NCBI RefSeq assembly: GCF_049651805.1
Contig: NZ_JBASCU010000021.1
Span: 62,001-126,000 of the forward strand
Length of the DNA: 64,000 bases
Source: Pseudolysinimonas_A sp049651805
GTDB lineage: Bacteria; Actinomycetota; Actinomycetes; Actinomycetales; Microbacteriaceae
Direction of reading: 5' to 3'
Below, in pieces: positions 17,221-25,163 of this stretch. The first letter of the stretch is position 1; every line of letters starts with the position of its first letter. A program made the position numbers and the translations under genes. Below the pieces are notes generated by a model that was not told the DNA's origin, did not search any database, and saw only the letters and a program-made list of their open reading frames with translations.

Positions 17221-18068
17221 TCCCGATCCCAGACGAAGAACCCTTCGCCCGTCTTGCGGCCGAGCTTCCCCGCCGCGACCATCTCCCGCAGCAGCGCGGG
17301 CGGCTCGAACCGCTCCCCGAGCTGCGCGTGCAGGTATTCGGCGATGCCGAGCCGCACGTCGAGGCCGACGACATCCGTCGTGCGCAACGGACCGGTCGCG
17401 TGCTTGTAGCCGAGCACCATCGCGGCGTCGATGTCTTCCGCACTCGCGACGCCCTGCTCGAGCATCCGGATCGCTTCGAGCGCGATCGCAACCCCGAGCC
17501 GGGATGACGCGAAGCCGGGAGCATCCCGCACCGTCACCGGCGTCTTGCCGAGCGCGCGCACCCAGTCACCCGCAGCCTCGACGAGCGCGGGGTCGGTCGC
17601 GGCGCCGGCAACGACCTCGACGAGGGTCGAGACGGGCACGGGGTTGAAGAAGTGCAGCCCGAGGAAGCGCTCGGGGCGTGCCAGGGGTGCGGCAAGGTCG
17701 TCGATCGACAACGACGACGTGTTGGTCGCGAGCACGGCGTCCGCACCGAGCAGCGCCTCGACCTCGGGCAGAGTCGCGGCCTTCAGCTCGGGGATCTCTG
17801 GGATCGCCTCGACGACGAGGTCGCGATCGGCCAGCACCGTGCGGTCGCTCGAGACCCGCAGCCCGTCGTCGAGCTCCGCCCGCGAGCGGGTGGCGGTGCC
17901 GCGTTCGACACTCGTGGCGACCGCCCGTCGGATGCCGGCCTCGGCCGCCCCGAGCGCGTGCGGCTGGTCGATCACGACGACCTCCGACCCGGCGAGCAGG
18001 AAGGCATGCGCGATGCCGCCGCCCATCCGGCCGCCGCCGAGTACCCCGACCTTCTGCGGCACGCTCAC
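17211..18068 (-). CDS. paaH: 3-hydroxyadipyl-CoA dehydrogenase PaaH
   Basis: 285-aa NAD-dependent 3-hydroxyacyl-CoA dehydrogenase. The Rossmann motif is GVLGGGRMGGGIAHAF at the N-terminus. The catalytic His lies in GLHFFNPVP, followed by RDAPGFASSRL. Third gene of paaJ-paaF-paaH; the GTG start overlaps the paaF stop by four bases. Confidence 0.9.
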   Translation of the reverse strand: MSVPQKVGVLGGGRMGGGIAHAFLLAGSEVVVIDQPHALGAAEAGIRRAVATSVERGTATRSRAELDDGLRVSSDRTVLADRDLVVEAIPEIPELKAATLPEVEALLGADAVLATNTSSLSIDDLAAPLARPERFLGLHFFNPVPVSTLVEVVAGAATDPALVEAAGDWVRALGKTPVTVRDAPGFASSRLGVAIALEAIRMLEQGVASAEDIDAAMVLGYKHATGPLRTTDVVGLDVRLGIAEYLHAQLGERFEPPALLREMVAAGKLGRKTGEGFFVWDRDQP

Positions 18069-18802
18069 GACTTCTTCTTTCCCTCAAGGAACGCGGTCAT
18101 CCGCCGGTGTTTCTCGGGGGAATCGAACAGCAGCGCCTGAGTCTGCTCGTCGATCGCCGGGTGCGCGCTCCGCGGTGCAGCGAGCACCGCCTTGGTGAGG
18201 CGGGTGGCGAGCGGGTCGTTGCGGGCGATGCGGTCGGCGATCTCGTGGGCCGCCCCGAGCAGCTCCGCCGAGGGCACCACCCGACTGACGAGGCCGGCCG
18301 CGAGCGCCTCGGCGGCATCCAGCGTGCGCCCGGTGAGCAGCAGTTCGGCGGCAAGCGCCGGCCCGACGATCGCCGGCAGTCGCCAGGTCGCGCCGGCGGC
18401 GGCGATGATGCCGAGCCCCGTCTCGGGGTTGCCGATCTTCAACCCCTCGCCGGCGATGCGGATGTCGGCGGCGTAGGCGAGTTCGCCACCCCCGCCGAGG
18501 CACCAGCCGTCGATCGCGGCGATGACGGGCATCGGGAGTTTCGCGATGCGGTCGAAGGCCCGGGAGTTGATTCCTTCGAGAGCGTCGGCTGCGGTGCGGT
18601 CGCGCAGCTCGGCGATGTCGGCACCCGACGCGAACACCTCCGGGCTGCCGGCGATGATGAGGATGCGGGGGTCGGCTTCGAGGTCGGCGCAGACGGCGTG
18701 CAGCTCGGCCGCCATCGCGCGCGAGATGGCATTGCGCGTCTCGGGCCGGTCGAGAATGACCTCGACGCGGTCCGCTGACGCGGTGACGCGTAGCTCGCTC
18801 AT
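18065..18802 (-). CDS. paaF: Enoyl-CoA hydratase, probable PaaF
   Basis: 245-aa crotonase. Oxyanion segments are FASGADIAEL and GWCLGGGGELAYAAD; the Glu-containing loop GNPETGLGIIAAAGAT matches true hydratases. In this operon it should hydrate 2,3-dehydroadipyl-CoA for PaaH. ATG 18802 overlaps the thiolase stop as ATGA. Confidence 0.86.
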   Translation of the reverse strand: MSELRVTASADRVEVILDRPETRNAISRAMAAELHAVCADLEADPRILIIAGSPEVFASGADIAELRDRTAADALEGINSRAFDRIAKLPMPVIAAIDGWCLGGGGELAYAADIRIAGEGLKIGNPETGLGIIAAAGATWRLPAIVGPALAAELLLTGRTLDAAEALAAGLVSRVVPSAELLGAAHEIADRIARNDPLATRLTKAVLAAPRSAHPAIDEQTQALLFDSPEKHRRMTAFLEGKKKS

Positions 18803-19986
18803 GACGCCCGCTCCACGATGAGGGCCTGCCCTTGGCCAACGCCGATGCACATCGTGGCGAGCCCGCGCGTCGTGCCGGCGCGCTCCATGCGGCCGAGCAG
18901 CGTGATGACGAGGCGGCTGCCGCTTGACCCGAGCGGATGCCCGAGCGCGATCGCGCCGCCGTCGGAGTTGACGATCGCGGGATCGAGCCCGAGGCGGCGC
19001 ATGCTGGCGAGCGACTGCGTCGCAAACGCTTCGTTGAGTTCGACGGTTTCGATGTCGTCGATGCTCAGCCCCGCCTTGGCAAGCGCCTTCTGCGTCGCCG
19101 GCACCGGCCCGAGGCCCATGATCTCGGGCGCGAGCCCGGCGGCGGCTCCCGCGACGATGCGGGCGCGGGGGACCAGCCCGTACTTCTCGACGGCCGCGGC
19201 ACTCGCGACGATGATCGCCGAGGCGCCGTCGTTGAGCGGGCTCGCGTTGCCGGCCGTGACGACCGTTCCGCCCGTGACCACGGGCTTCAGCCTTCCGAGG
19301 GCTTCGAGGTTCGTGTCGCGGCGGGGCCCTTCGTCGACGGTCACCTCGCCCGCCGGCGTCGACACCGCGACGATCTCCGCGTCGAACCGACCCGCGTCGA
19401 TGGCGGCAGCGGCAAGTTGGTGCGAGCGCAGCGCGAAGGCGTCGGCATCCTCTCGGCTGATCCCGTCGAGCCGGGCGACCTCCTCGGCGGTCTCCGACAT
19501 CGAGTACGTCGCCTTGTCGCGGGCGAGCAGCCGCGGGTTGGCGAACCGCCAGCCGATCGAGGTGTCGAACGACGCGCCGGGTTTCCCCCACGCCTTCTCG
19601 GGCTTGGCTTGCACCCACGGCGCCCGGGTCATCGACTCGACGCCGCCGGCGACGATGAGGTCGGCATCCCCGGCCCGCACCGACAGGGCAGCCTGGGTGA
19701 TCGCCGTCATGCCCGAGGCGCAGAGCCGGTTCACGGTGTAGGCCGGGATGTCGTCAGGGAGCCCGGCCAACAGCACCGCCATGCGGGCGACGTTTCGGTT
19801 GTCTTCTCCGGCCTGATTCGCGGCGCCGAGCACGACCTCGTCGAGGTCAGCGGGGTCGATCCCTGCGCGAGCGACTGCCTCGGAGACGACGAGTGCGGCG
19901 AGGTCATCGGGTCGCACCGCGGCGAGGGCGCCTCCGTAGCGACCGACCGGGGTGCGCGCGCCACCGACGAGAAAGGCCTCTGCCAC
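18799..19986 (-). CDS. paaJ: 3-oxoadipyl-CoA thiolase PaaJ
   Basis: 395-aa thiolase with a complete catalytic set: the nucleophile in NRLCASGMTAI, the His in LNEAFATQ, and the C-terminal Cys in TMCIGVGQGQ. It releases acetyl-CoA and succinyl-CoA from 3-oxoadipyl-CoA. It starts at GTG 19986 after a GAAGGGCG ribosome binding site and heads paaJFH; a PaaR-like palindrome lies 24 bases upstream. Confidence 0.92.
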   Translation of the reverse strand: MAEAFLVGGARTPVGRYGGALAAVRPDDLAALVVSEAVARAGIDPADLDEVVLGAANQAGEDNRNVARMAVLLAGLPDDIPAYTVNRLCASGMTAITQAALSVRAGDADLIVAGGVESMTRAPWVQAKPEKAWGKPGASFDTSIGWRFANPRLLARDKATYSMSETAEEVARLDGISREDADAFALRSHQLAAAAIDAGRFDAEIVAVSTPAGEVTVDEGPRRDTNLEALGRLKPVVTGGTVVTAGNASPLNDGASAIIVASAAAVEKYGLVPRARIVAGAAAGLAPEIMGLGPVPATQKALAKAGLSIDDIETVELNEAFATQSLASMRRLGLDPAIVNSDGGAIALGHPLGSSGSRLVITLLGRMERAGTTRGLATMCIGVGQGQALIVERAS

Positions 19987-20010
19987 GTCGTATCGCCCTT
20001 CGAATTACTT

Positions 20011-20028
20011 ACTTACCGTTCGGTCAGC
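20011..20028. promoter_or_regulatory. Second PaaR-like operator, upstream of paaJ
   Basis: Half-sites ACTTACCG and CGGTCAGC separated by two bases, against six in the paaA-paaI operator. The half-sites otherwise match, so PaaR or a related TetR protein may bind, but on different faces of the helix. The site also lies upstream of the divergent ThDP-enzyme gene. Confidence 0.6.
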
Positions 20029-20089
20029 ATACCGATAGCCTCGGGGTGGCGCTACAGCGACCGATCCGCGTTCCGTGAAAGATGAAGAC

Positions 20090-21769
20090 ATGCCCGACCT
20101 CGACGGCACCGCCGCTCACTCCGTCTCGGCGCACGTCGCGCACGCGCTCGCCGGCCAGGTCGACCACGTGTTCGGCGTGATGGGAAACGGCAATGCCGCC
20201 TTCCTCGACGCCCTGATCCGCTCGACGTCGGCGGGTTTCACCGCGGTGCGGCACGAGGCCGGCGGAGTCGTCGCCGCCGACGCCTACTTCCGCGCCTCCG
20301 GACGGCTCGCCGCGGCGACGACCACATACGGCGCCGGCTTCACAAATACCCTCACCGCGCTCGCCGAGGCCGTGCAGGCCCGGGTGCCGCTCGTGCTCGT
20401 GGTCGGCGACGAGCCCACCTCGGGATCGCGGCCGTGGGGTGTCGACCAGATCGCCATCGCCTCCGCCGTCGGCGCGCGCACCTACACGGTGGGCCGAGCG
20501 GATGCCGCCGCCACGACCGTCATCGCGATCGAGCACGCCCTCGTCTACGCCGTTCCGGTCGTGCTCGCGATCCCCTACGACGTCGGCGGTCGTGACGCCG
20601 GCCCGTTTCCGCAGCTGCCTGCGCCGCATGCCCCGGAACCGTTGGCGCCGAGCGGACCCTTCGCCGACGGGGCGATCGACGACATCGCCGCGGCCCTCGC
20701 CGGCGCTCAGCGACCGTTCCTGCTCGCCGGTCGCGGCGCGTGGCTCGCGGATGCCGGCGGGGCGCTCAGCGAGATCGCGGATGCCGTGGGCGCCGTCACG
20801 GCGTCGACCGCACTTGCGCGGGGGATCTTCCGGCGCAGCGCGTTCGATCTCGGCGTCACCGGTGGGTTCGGCGCCGACGGCGCGATGGAACTGATTCGGC
20901 AAGCGGATGTCGCGGTCGTCTTCGGGGCGTCGCTCAACCAGTTCACCATGCGGTTCGGTGAGCTCTTCGCCCCCGGCACGAAGGTGTTCCAGGTCGATGT
21001 CGCTGCCTCGGCGACGCATCCCTATGTCGCCGGCTACGTGCGGGGCGACGTTGCTCTGGTCGCGCGTGCTGTCGTCGAGCGACTCGACCGGCACGCGACA
21101 GCACCGAGCCGGTGGCGCGACAGCATCGACCTCGCCACGGCGTTGAGCCGCGACACCGGCGACGCGCTGGCACCCGACGGTCGCCTCGATCCCCGGGCGG
21201 TCGCCCACCGCATCGGGCAGCTGCTTCCCGACGACCGCGTCGTGGTCTCCGACGGCGGCCACTTCATCGGCTGGGCCAACATGTACTGGCCCGTCGCCTC
21301 ACCCGACCGCATGATCATGGTGGGCACGGCCTACCAGTCGATCGGCCTCGGCTGGCCGTCGGTGCCCGGTGCCGCCCTCGCGCAGCCCGATGCGACGGTC
21401 GTGCTGACGACGGGCGACGGGGGTGGGCTGATGGCGCTCGCCGATCTCGAAAGCGCCGTGCGAGTCGCCGCCGGCCGCGGAATCGCGGTCGTCTGGAACG
21501 ACGCCGCCTATAGCGCCGAGGTGAACGTGTACGGGCGCAACGGCCTGGCTCTCGAGCCGATGCTCATCCCCGAGGTCGACTTCGCCGCGCTCGCGACGGG
21601 CGTCGGCGCCGAGGGCGTCGTCGTGCGCGAGCTCGCCGACCTCGACCGGTTGGCGTCGTGGGCAACCGAGGATCCCGGCATCCGTCGCTTCCTCGTGCTC
21701 GACTGCCGCGTCTCGGGCGACATCGTCGCGCCGTACCAGGAGGAGATCGCCCGGGCCAACGCCCGCTGA
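20090..21769 (+). CDS. Thiamine-diphosphate-dependent enzyme, acetolactate-synthase-like
   Basis: About 559-aa ThDP enzyme of the IlvB/benzoylformate-decarboxylase fold. The catalytic Glu is in VRHEAGGVVAA, and the cofactor motif is GDGGGLMALADLESAV followed by N-D in VVWNDAAY. Its substrate cannot be named; it is not typical IlvB and has no small-subunit neighbour. ATG 20090 is chosen, but GTG 20075 is also possible and adds five residues. The PaaR-like operator between it and paaJ suggests co-regulation with phenylacetate catabolism. Confidence 0.82.
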   Translation: MPDLDGTAAHSVSAHVAHALAGQVDHVFGVMGNGNAAFLDALIRSTSAGFTAVRHEAGGVVAADAYFRASGRLAAATTTYGAGFTNTLTALAEAVQARVPLVLVVGDEPTSGSRPWGVDQIAIASAVGARTYTVGRADAAATTVIAIEHALVYAVPVVLAIPYDVGGRDAGPFPQLPAPHAPEPLAPSGPFADGAIDDIAAALAGAQRPFLLAGRGAWLADAGGALSEIADAVGAVTASTALARGIFRRSAFDLGVTGGFGADGAMELIRQADVAVVFGASLNQFTMRFGELFAPGTKVFQVDVAASATHPYVAGYVRGDVALVARAVVERLDRHATAPSRWRDSIDLATALSRDTGDALAPDGRLDPRAVAHRIGQLLPDDRVVVSDGGHFIGWANMYWPVASPDRMIMVGTAYQSIGLGWPSVPGAALAQPDATVVLTTGDGGGLMALADLESAVRVAAGRGIAVVWNDAAYSAEVNVYGRNGLALEPMLIPEVDFAALATGVGAEGVVVRELADLDRLASWATEDPGIRRFLVLDCRVSGDIVAPYQEEIARANAR

Positions 21770-21843
21770 CTTCTGGCCGGCCGGAGCGCTGATATAGTCG
21801 TCAGGTTGACCGCCGATCCTCAAGATCACAGTCGACCAGCCAC

Positions 21844-21916
21844 GCGCCCGTAGCTCAACGGATAGAGCATCTGACTACGGATCAGAAGGTTGGGGGTTCG
21901 AATCCCTCCGGGCGCA
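21844..21916 (+). tRNA. tRNA-Arg (anticodon ACG)
   Basis: 73-nt cloverleaf. The acceptor stem GCGCCCG pairs with CGGGCGC plus discriminator A. The anticodon stem TCTGA/TCAGA encloses CTACGGA, giving anticodon ACG. The T-arm GGTTCGAATCC is standard. No CCA is encoded. ACG is deaminated to ICG by TadA, which is also encoded in this window. Confidence 0.97.
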
Positions 21917-21931
21917 CTCTTCGAAGCGGCG

Positions 21932-22312
21932 CTACGTCGTCGCCTTGACGCGAGCTGCCGGATTGGGCTTCCCGATGTTCCTCCCGGAGGCGACATCGGC
22001 GTCAGTGGCATTCCCGACGCTGGTGCCTTCGCGCATGACGAGCAGCCCGCGCGGGCTGTTCGCCGACAGCGTGAGTTCTTCGAGCCAGTCGGTGTTGATG
22101 CTCGGCACCTTGCTGCCGGCGAACTTGAAGTAGAGGTTCTGCGCGGGGTGAATCCAGATCGCGCTGTGGCCGTCGCCGGTCTCTGCGGCGTCCCGCCACG
22201 ACATGAGGAAGCTTTCGCCGCGGCGGATCTTCTGCACGATGACGATCTGCAGGTGCGCGAGCAGACGGTCTTCGAATTCGACCAGAACTCCGTCGTACTG
22301 AAGTGTCCCCAC
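21932..22312 (-). CDS. DUF7882-like small protein
   Basis: 126-aa protein of the small family common in Microbacteriaceae that databases often mislabel as ATP-dependent DNA ligase. The signature is LVEFEDRLLAHLQIVIVQKI, then RRGESFLMSWRD and SAIWIHPAQNLYFKF. It has no nucleotidyltransferase lysine motif and is far too short for a ligase. GTG 22312 is the start. It lies just after the tRNA, in opposite orientation. Confidence 0.7.
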   Translation of the reverse strand: MGTLQYDGVLVEFEDRLLAHLQIVIVQKIRRGESFLMSWRDAAETGDGHSAIWIHPAQNLYFKFAGSKVPSINTDWLEELTLSANSPRGLLVMREGTSVGNATDADVASGRNIGKPNPAARVKATT

Positions 22313-22332
22313 GCTGTCCAGCCCTTCACTCG

Positions 22333-22353
22333 GGCCTTCGCGTCGTGAAGGCC
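22333..22353 (-). terminator. Hairpin between the two small genes
   Basis: Perfect 7-bp stem GGCCTTC/GAAGGCC with a 7-base loop, placed between the end of the 115-aa gene at 22440 and the start of the DUF7882-like gene. There is no U-tract. Confidence 0.4.
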
Positions 22354-22439
22354 GCCCTCCCCGGGGAAGAATCGCCAGGACAAGTGTGGCACGTTGTCCC
22401 CCCGTTTGGGGGGCAGATTGTCGAGAGGCGTACTCCGTG

Positions 22440-22787
22440 CTACAGGGCGGGGTCGCCCCCCGGCTCCGGCCACGACAACGCGGCCGCCTCTTCGGGCGTG
22501 AAGGCGTGCGCTCGTCGCCAGGACACGGCGTGCGCCTTGGCGTCGAGCGCGAACGTCGTGCCGACTTCGACGAGCTCCTCGCCGTCGGAGATGCAGGTCA
22601 CGGAGCGGGCCTCGTAGCGCCAGCCGATCGTGAAGAGGGCGCGCCGCACCCCACCGTCGCCCACGAACGGGATGTCGACGAGATCGATGTCACGACGCCT
22701 GGCGAGCGCGAGGCCGTAGCGCACGACCGCGTCGGCGATCTCGGAGCCGGTGAGGTAGGACCCTCCGCCGGCGGTCAACAGTTTCAT
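22440..22787 (-). CDS. Small family-specific protein, paralogue of 24422-24742
   Basis: 115-aa protein of unknown function. It starts MKLLTAGGGSYLTGSEIADA and aligns by eye with the protein at 24422 (MKRLSVGSQVLVTGNNVAEA), sharing an LTG/VTG turn, an IADA/VAEA helix and a DIP/EIP strand. It has no membrane segment and no recognised motif. It lies just downstream of the GAF-ANTAR genes on the same strand. Confidence 0.65.
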   Translation of the reverse strand: MKLLTAGGGSYLTGSEIADAVVRYGLALARRRDIDLVDIPFVGDGGVRRALFTIGWRYEARSVTCISDGEELVEVGTTFALDAKAHAVSWRRAHAFTPEEAAALSWPEPGGDPAL

Positions 22788-22850
22788 AGCAGGCGTCCCC
22801 GGAGTCGGTGCGGCGGTCGCGCCACCGGGGTCCGGGGTGACGGAATGACT

Positions 22851-23615
22851 CTAGCTCTCGAATCCTCGCTCGTTCCAGGGGTGGACTTCCACGCCGTCGG
22901 CGTTCAAAATGAGCGTTCGCGCCACGAGCCGGGCTGCCACAACGCTGATGCCGAGGCGATGCGAGCGGGCGTAGCCGCGGATGATGTCGAACGACTCGTC
23001 GATCGACACCCCCGCCCCGTGGGCGACGACGCCCTTCGCCTGTTCGATCACGATGCGGCTGTTGAGCGCCGACTGCAGCTGCTCCCTGACGACGACGTTC
23101 TCGCGCATCGCCCGCTCGTGCAGGATGCTGATGGTCGCCACGTCGGCGAACGCCTGGGCTGTGACGAGGTCGCGGGCCGACAGTTCGCCAGGAGCCGTGC
23201 GAAAGAGGTTGAGCGTGCCGATGGTCGTCTCGCGAAGTCGCAGCGGCACCGCGTGGGTGGAGGCATACCCCTGCGCGAGGGCCGCGTCGCGGAACGTCGA
23301 CCACTCCGTCGGGAGCCCGTCAAGGACGGGAACGGTGACCAGCCTTCCGGTGCGGAGGCTTTCGATGCCCGGCCCGGCCTCGGCGCCGACCTGCATCATC
23401 TCGACGAGTCTGCCGGCCTCGCTGGTCGAGGCCACGACCTCGAGCACTCCGGAGTCGTCGGCGAGCAGGATGCCGGCCGCATCGGCGTCGAGCAGCTCGC
23501 GGCACACCTCGACGAGCATCTGCAGCAGGTCGACGACGTCGTAACCGGCGACGAGGGTATCGGCGAGTTTCGCGAACGTCTGCAGCACGCGTTCTTCACG
23601 GGGGGTCTCGGTCAT
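22851..23615 (-). CDS. GAF-ANTAR regulator, downstream member of pair
   Basis: 254-aa predicted signal-dependent RNA-binding antiterminator. Residues 20-165 form a GAF sensor (ADAAGILLADDSGVLEVV, AVPLRLRETTIGTLNLF). The C-terminal 60 residues form an ANTAR domain (NSRIVIEQAKGVVAHGAGVS, then ESFDIIRGYARSH). ANTAR proteins bind paired hexaloop hairpins in leader RNAs. ATG 23615 overlaps the upstream gene stop. Confidence 0.88.
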   Translation of the reverse strand: MTETPREERVLQTFAKLADTLVAGYDVVDLLQMLVEVCRELLDADAAGILLADDSGVLEVVASTSEAGRLVEMMQVGAEAGPGIESLRTGRLVTVPVLDGLPTEWSTFRDAALAQGYASTHAVPLRLRETTIGTLNLFRTAPGELSARDLVTAQAFADVATISILHERAMRENVVVREQLQSALNSRIVIEQAKGVVAHGAGVSIDESFDIIRGYARSHRLGISVVAARLVARTLILNADGVEVHPWNERGFES

Positions 23616-24313
23616 CCGATCGCCTCGATTCCCGCGTCGCCCTTCGCGAACGACAGCCGCCCGTCGAGAACGTCCTGGGCGACCTCCTCCATCGTCGTGC
23701 CGACGGCGAAGGCGTGGCCGTGGATGACGAGGCGCGCGTCGTCGGCCGAAAGTTCGAGCTGCGCGAGCACCATGCCGGTCGCCTGGTGGATGAGCCGGCG
23801 CGAGTACGCACTCACCGGGTGTTCGTCGACATCCACCGCGGCGAGCGCATCCCGCAGCACCTTCCGGCCGATGACATCCGCCATCGCCGTCGCCTGCCGG
23901 GCATGGGTTTCGTGCAGGGTCACCGGCTCGAGCGAGTACAGGTCGATCGCTCCGATGCGCAGCGACCCGACCTGCAGCGGGAACGCGAAGATCGACCTGA
24001 CCTGATGCTCGCGAAGGGCGGGCGAGAACGCCGGCCAGAAGATCTGCGGGTGGTTCACGTCGGGCTCGAGCACGGGCCGCGAGGAGCGCAGCGCATCCCA
24101 GCACGGCCCTTCGCCCAGGTCGAATTGCAACTCGTCGAGACGCGCCGCCCGATCGTCGGTCGCCGACAGCGTCTCGCTGCCGAGGAGATCCCCCAGTGTC
24201 GAGACCGCCGCACCGGTGACCGGTAAGACGTCGAGGAAGGGCTCTGAGAGTTGTTGCGGGCCGCCGACGCCGCTCCGCAGCCGCGCCATCGCACCCGAGA
24301 ATGCGTCACTCAT
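23612..24313 (-). CDS. GAF-ANTAR regulator, upstream member of pair
   Basis: 233-aa homologue. The GAF domain covers about 35-165 (DLGEGPCWDALRSSRPVLEP is typical of actinobacterial GAF-ANTAR proteins). The ANTAR domain is at the end (YSRRLIHQATGMVLAQL, then DDARLVIHGHAFAVGTT). ATG 24313 follows a GGGGG stretch. The two genes overlap as ATGA and are probably one transcript. Confidence 0.86.
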   Translation of the reverse strand: MSDAFSGAMARLRSGVGGPQQLSEPFLDVLPVTGAAVSTLGDLLGSETLSATDDRAARLDELQFDLGEGPCWDALRSSRPVLEPDVNHPQIFWPAFSPALREHQVRSIFAFPLQVGSLRIGAIDLYSLEPVTLHETHARQATAMADVIGRKVLRDALAAVDVDEHPVSAYSRRLIHQATGMVLAQLELSADDARLVIHGHAFAVGTTMEEVAQDVLDGRLSFAKGDAGIEAIG

Positions 24314-24421
24314 GGAAAGCCCCCACCGTTCGAAGCTAGCCCCCGCGGCTGAGCCATACAACCGAGTCCGGTTCGACGCAAGGCCCTGTGGCGGCGCTGC
24401 GGGCCTCCTAGCGTGGCGTGC

Positions 24422-24742
24422 ATGAAGCGACTGAGCGTCGGCAGCCAAGTACTCGTGACGGGCAACAACGTGGCCGAAGCGTTGGCGATCTACGTCCCGA
24501 GCGTCGAACGCATGAACACCTCGGTCACCATCGAAATTCCGGTGCTCGAAGACAACGGAGATATCGTCACACACACCCTGCTGATCGGCAGGAGCAACGA
24601 CCTGGAGATCACCGACATCGACGGAGCCGACCCGGCTCTCGAGGGCCGCTTTCGGGTGCCCGACCTTCCGGCGGTGGGCGGAAAGGCGAAAGCAGCCGAG
24701 ACCTCGGAGATCCCGATCATCAGCCCCGCGCTGCCGGACTGA
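24422..24742 (+). CDS. Small family-specific protein, paralogue of 22440-22787
   Basis: 106-aa protein with a beta-rich pattern (TSVTIEIPVLEDNGDIVTHT, then LLIGRSNDLEITDIDGAD). Function unknown. ATG 24422 is chosen; GTG 24413 would add three residues. There is no clear ribosome binding site. It is divergent from the GAF-ANTAR pair and 13 bases upstream of an acidic small ORF. Confidence 0.65.
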   Translation: MKRLSVGSQVLVTGNNVAEALAIYVPSVERMNTSVTIEIPVLEDNGDIVTHTLLIGRSNDLEITDIDGADPALEGRFRVPDLPAVGGKAKAAETSEIPIISPALPD

Positions 24743-24755
24743 AAGGACGACGCAG

Positions 24756-25163
24756 ATGACCGAGCAGGACACCACGGGGCGCGCCGACGCTCTCGATGCC
24801 GACAGCAATGCCAGCGGCGACCAGGCCGGAAACTCGGCACAGACCGAGGATGTCGTCGACTCCGGGCAATCGGAAGACATCGAGAACAGCCTGACCGGTC
24901 AGGGAGTTTCCGACGACGAACTGTCGACGGCACAGATTAGTACGGCCGCCCTTGAAGGGGAAGCCCCTTGCCCGGATGCGGCATCGGTGCTTGAGGAGCC
25001 TAATATCTGCATGTGGGGACTTCGCTCTGGCCGATTGTCATCGCTGCCTCCGGGTTGCGGGTGGGATGACGCATGCCCGAACGCGAAGATTTCGAGGAGC
25101 TCTACCACGATGCTCCCTTCGGCTACTTCACGACCAGAATGGACGACAGAATCACCCGAGTGA
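24756..25163 (+). CDS. Acidic small ORF, doubtful 3' end
   Basis: 135-codon frame preceded by AAAGGA. Residues 1-75 are strongly acidic, rich in Asp, Glu, Ser and Gln, with coding-like composition. From about residue 85 the composition changes to Arg/Ser/Pro-rich, and the last 30 codons overlap the GGDEF gene in another frame. Either the protein is real with a non-conserved tail, or a stop was lost by frameshift near 25000. No family recognised. Confidence 0.4.
   Translation: MTEQDTTGRADALDADSNASGDQAGNSAQTEDVVDSGQSEDIENSLTGQGVSDDELSTAQISTAALEGEAPCPDAASVLEEPNICMWGLRSGRLSSLPPGCGWDDACPNAKISRSSTTMLPSATSRPEWTTESPE

Noticed and set aside
21932..22312. ATP-dependent DNA ligase (usual database label for this small family)
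   Set aside because: 126 residues, no adenylation Lys motif, no OB fold; treated as DUF7882-like.
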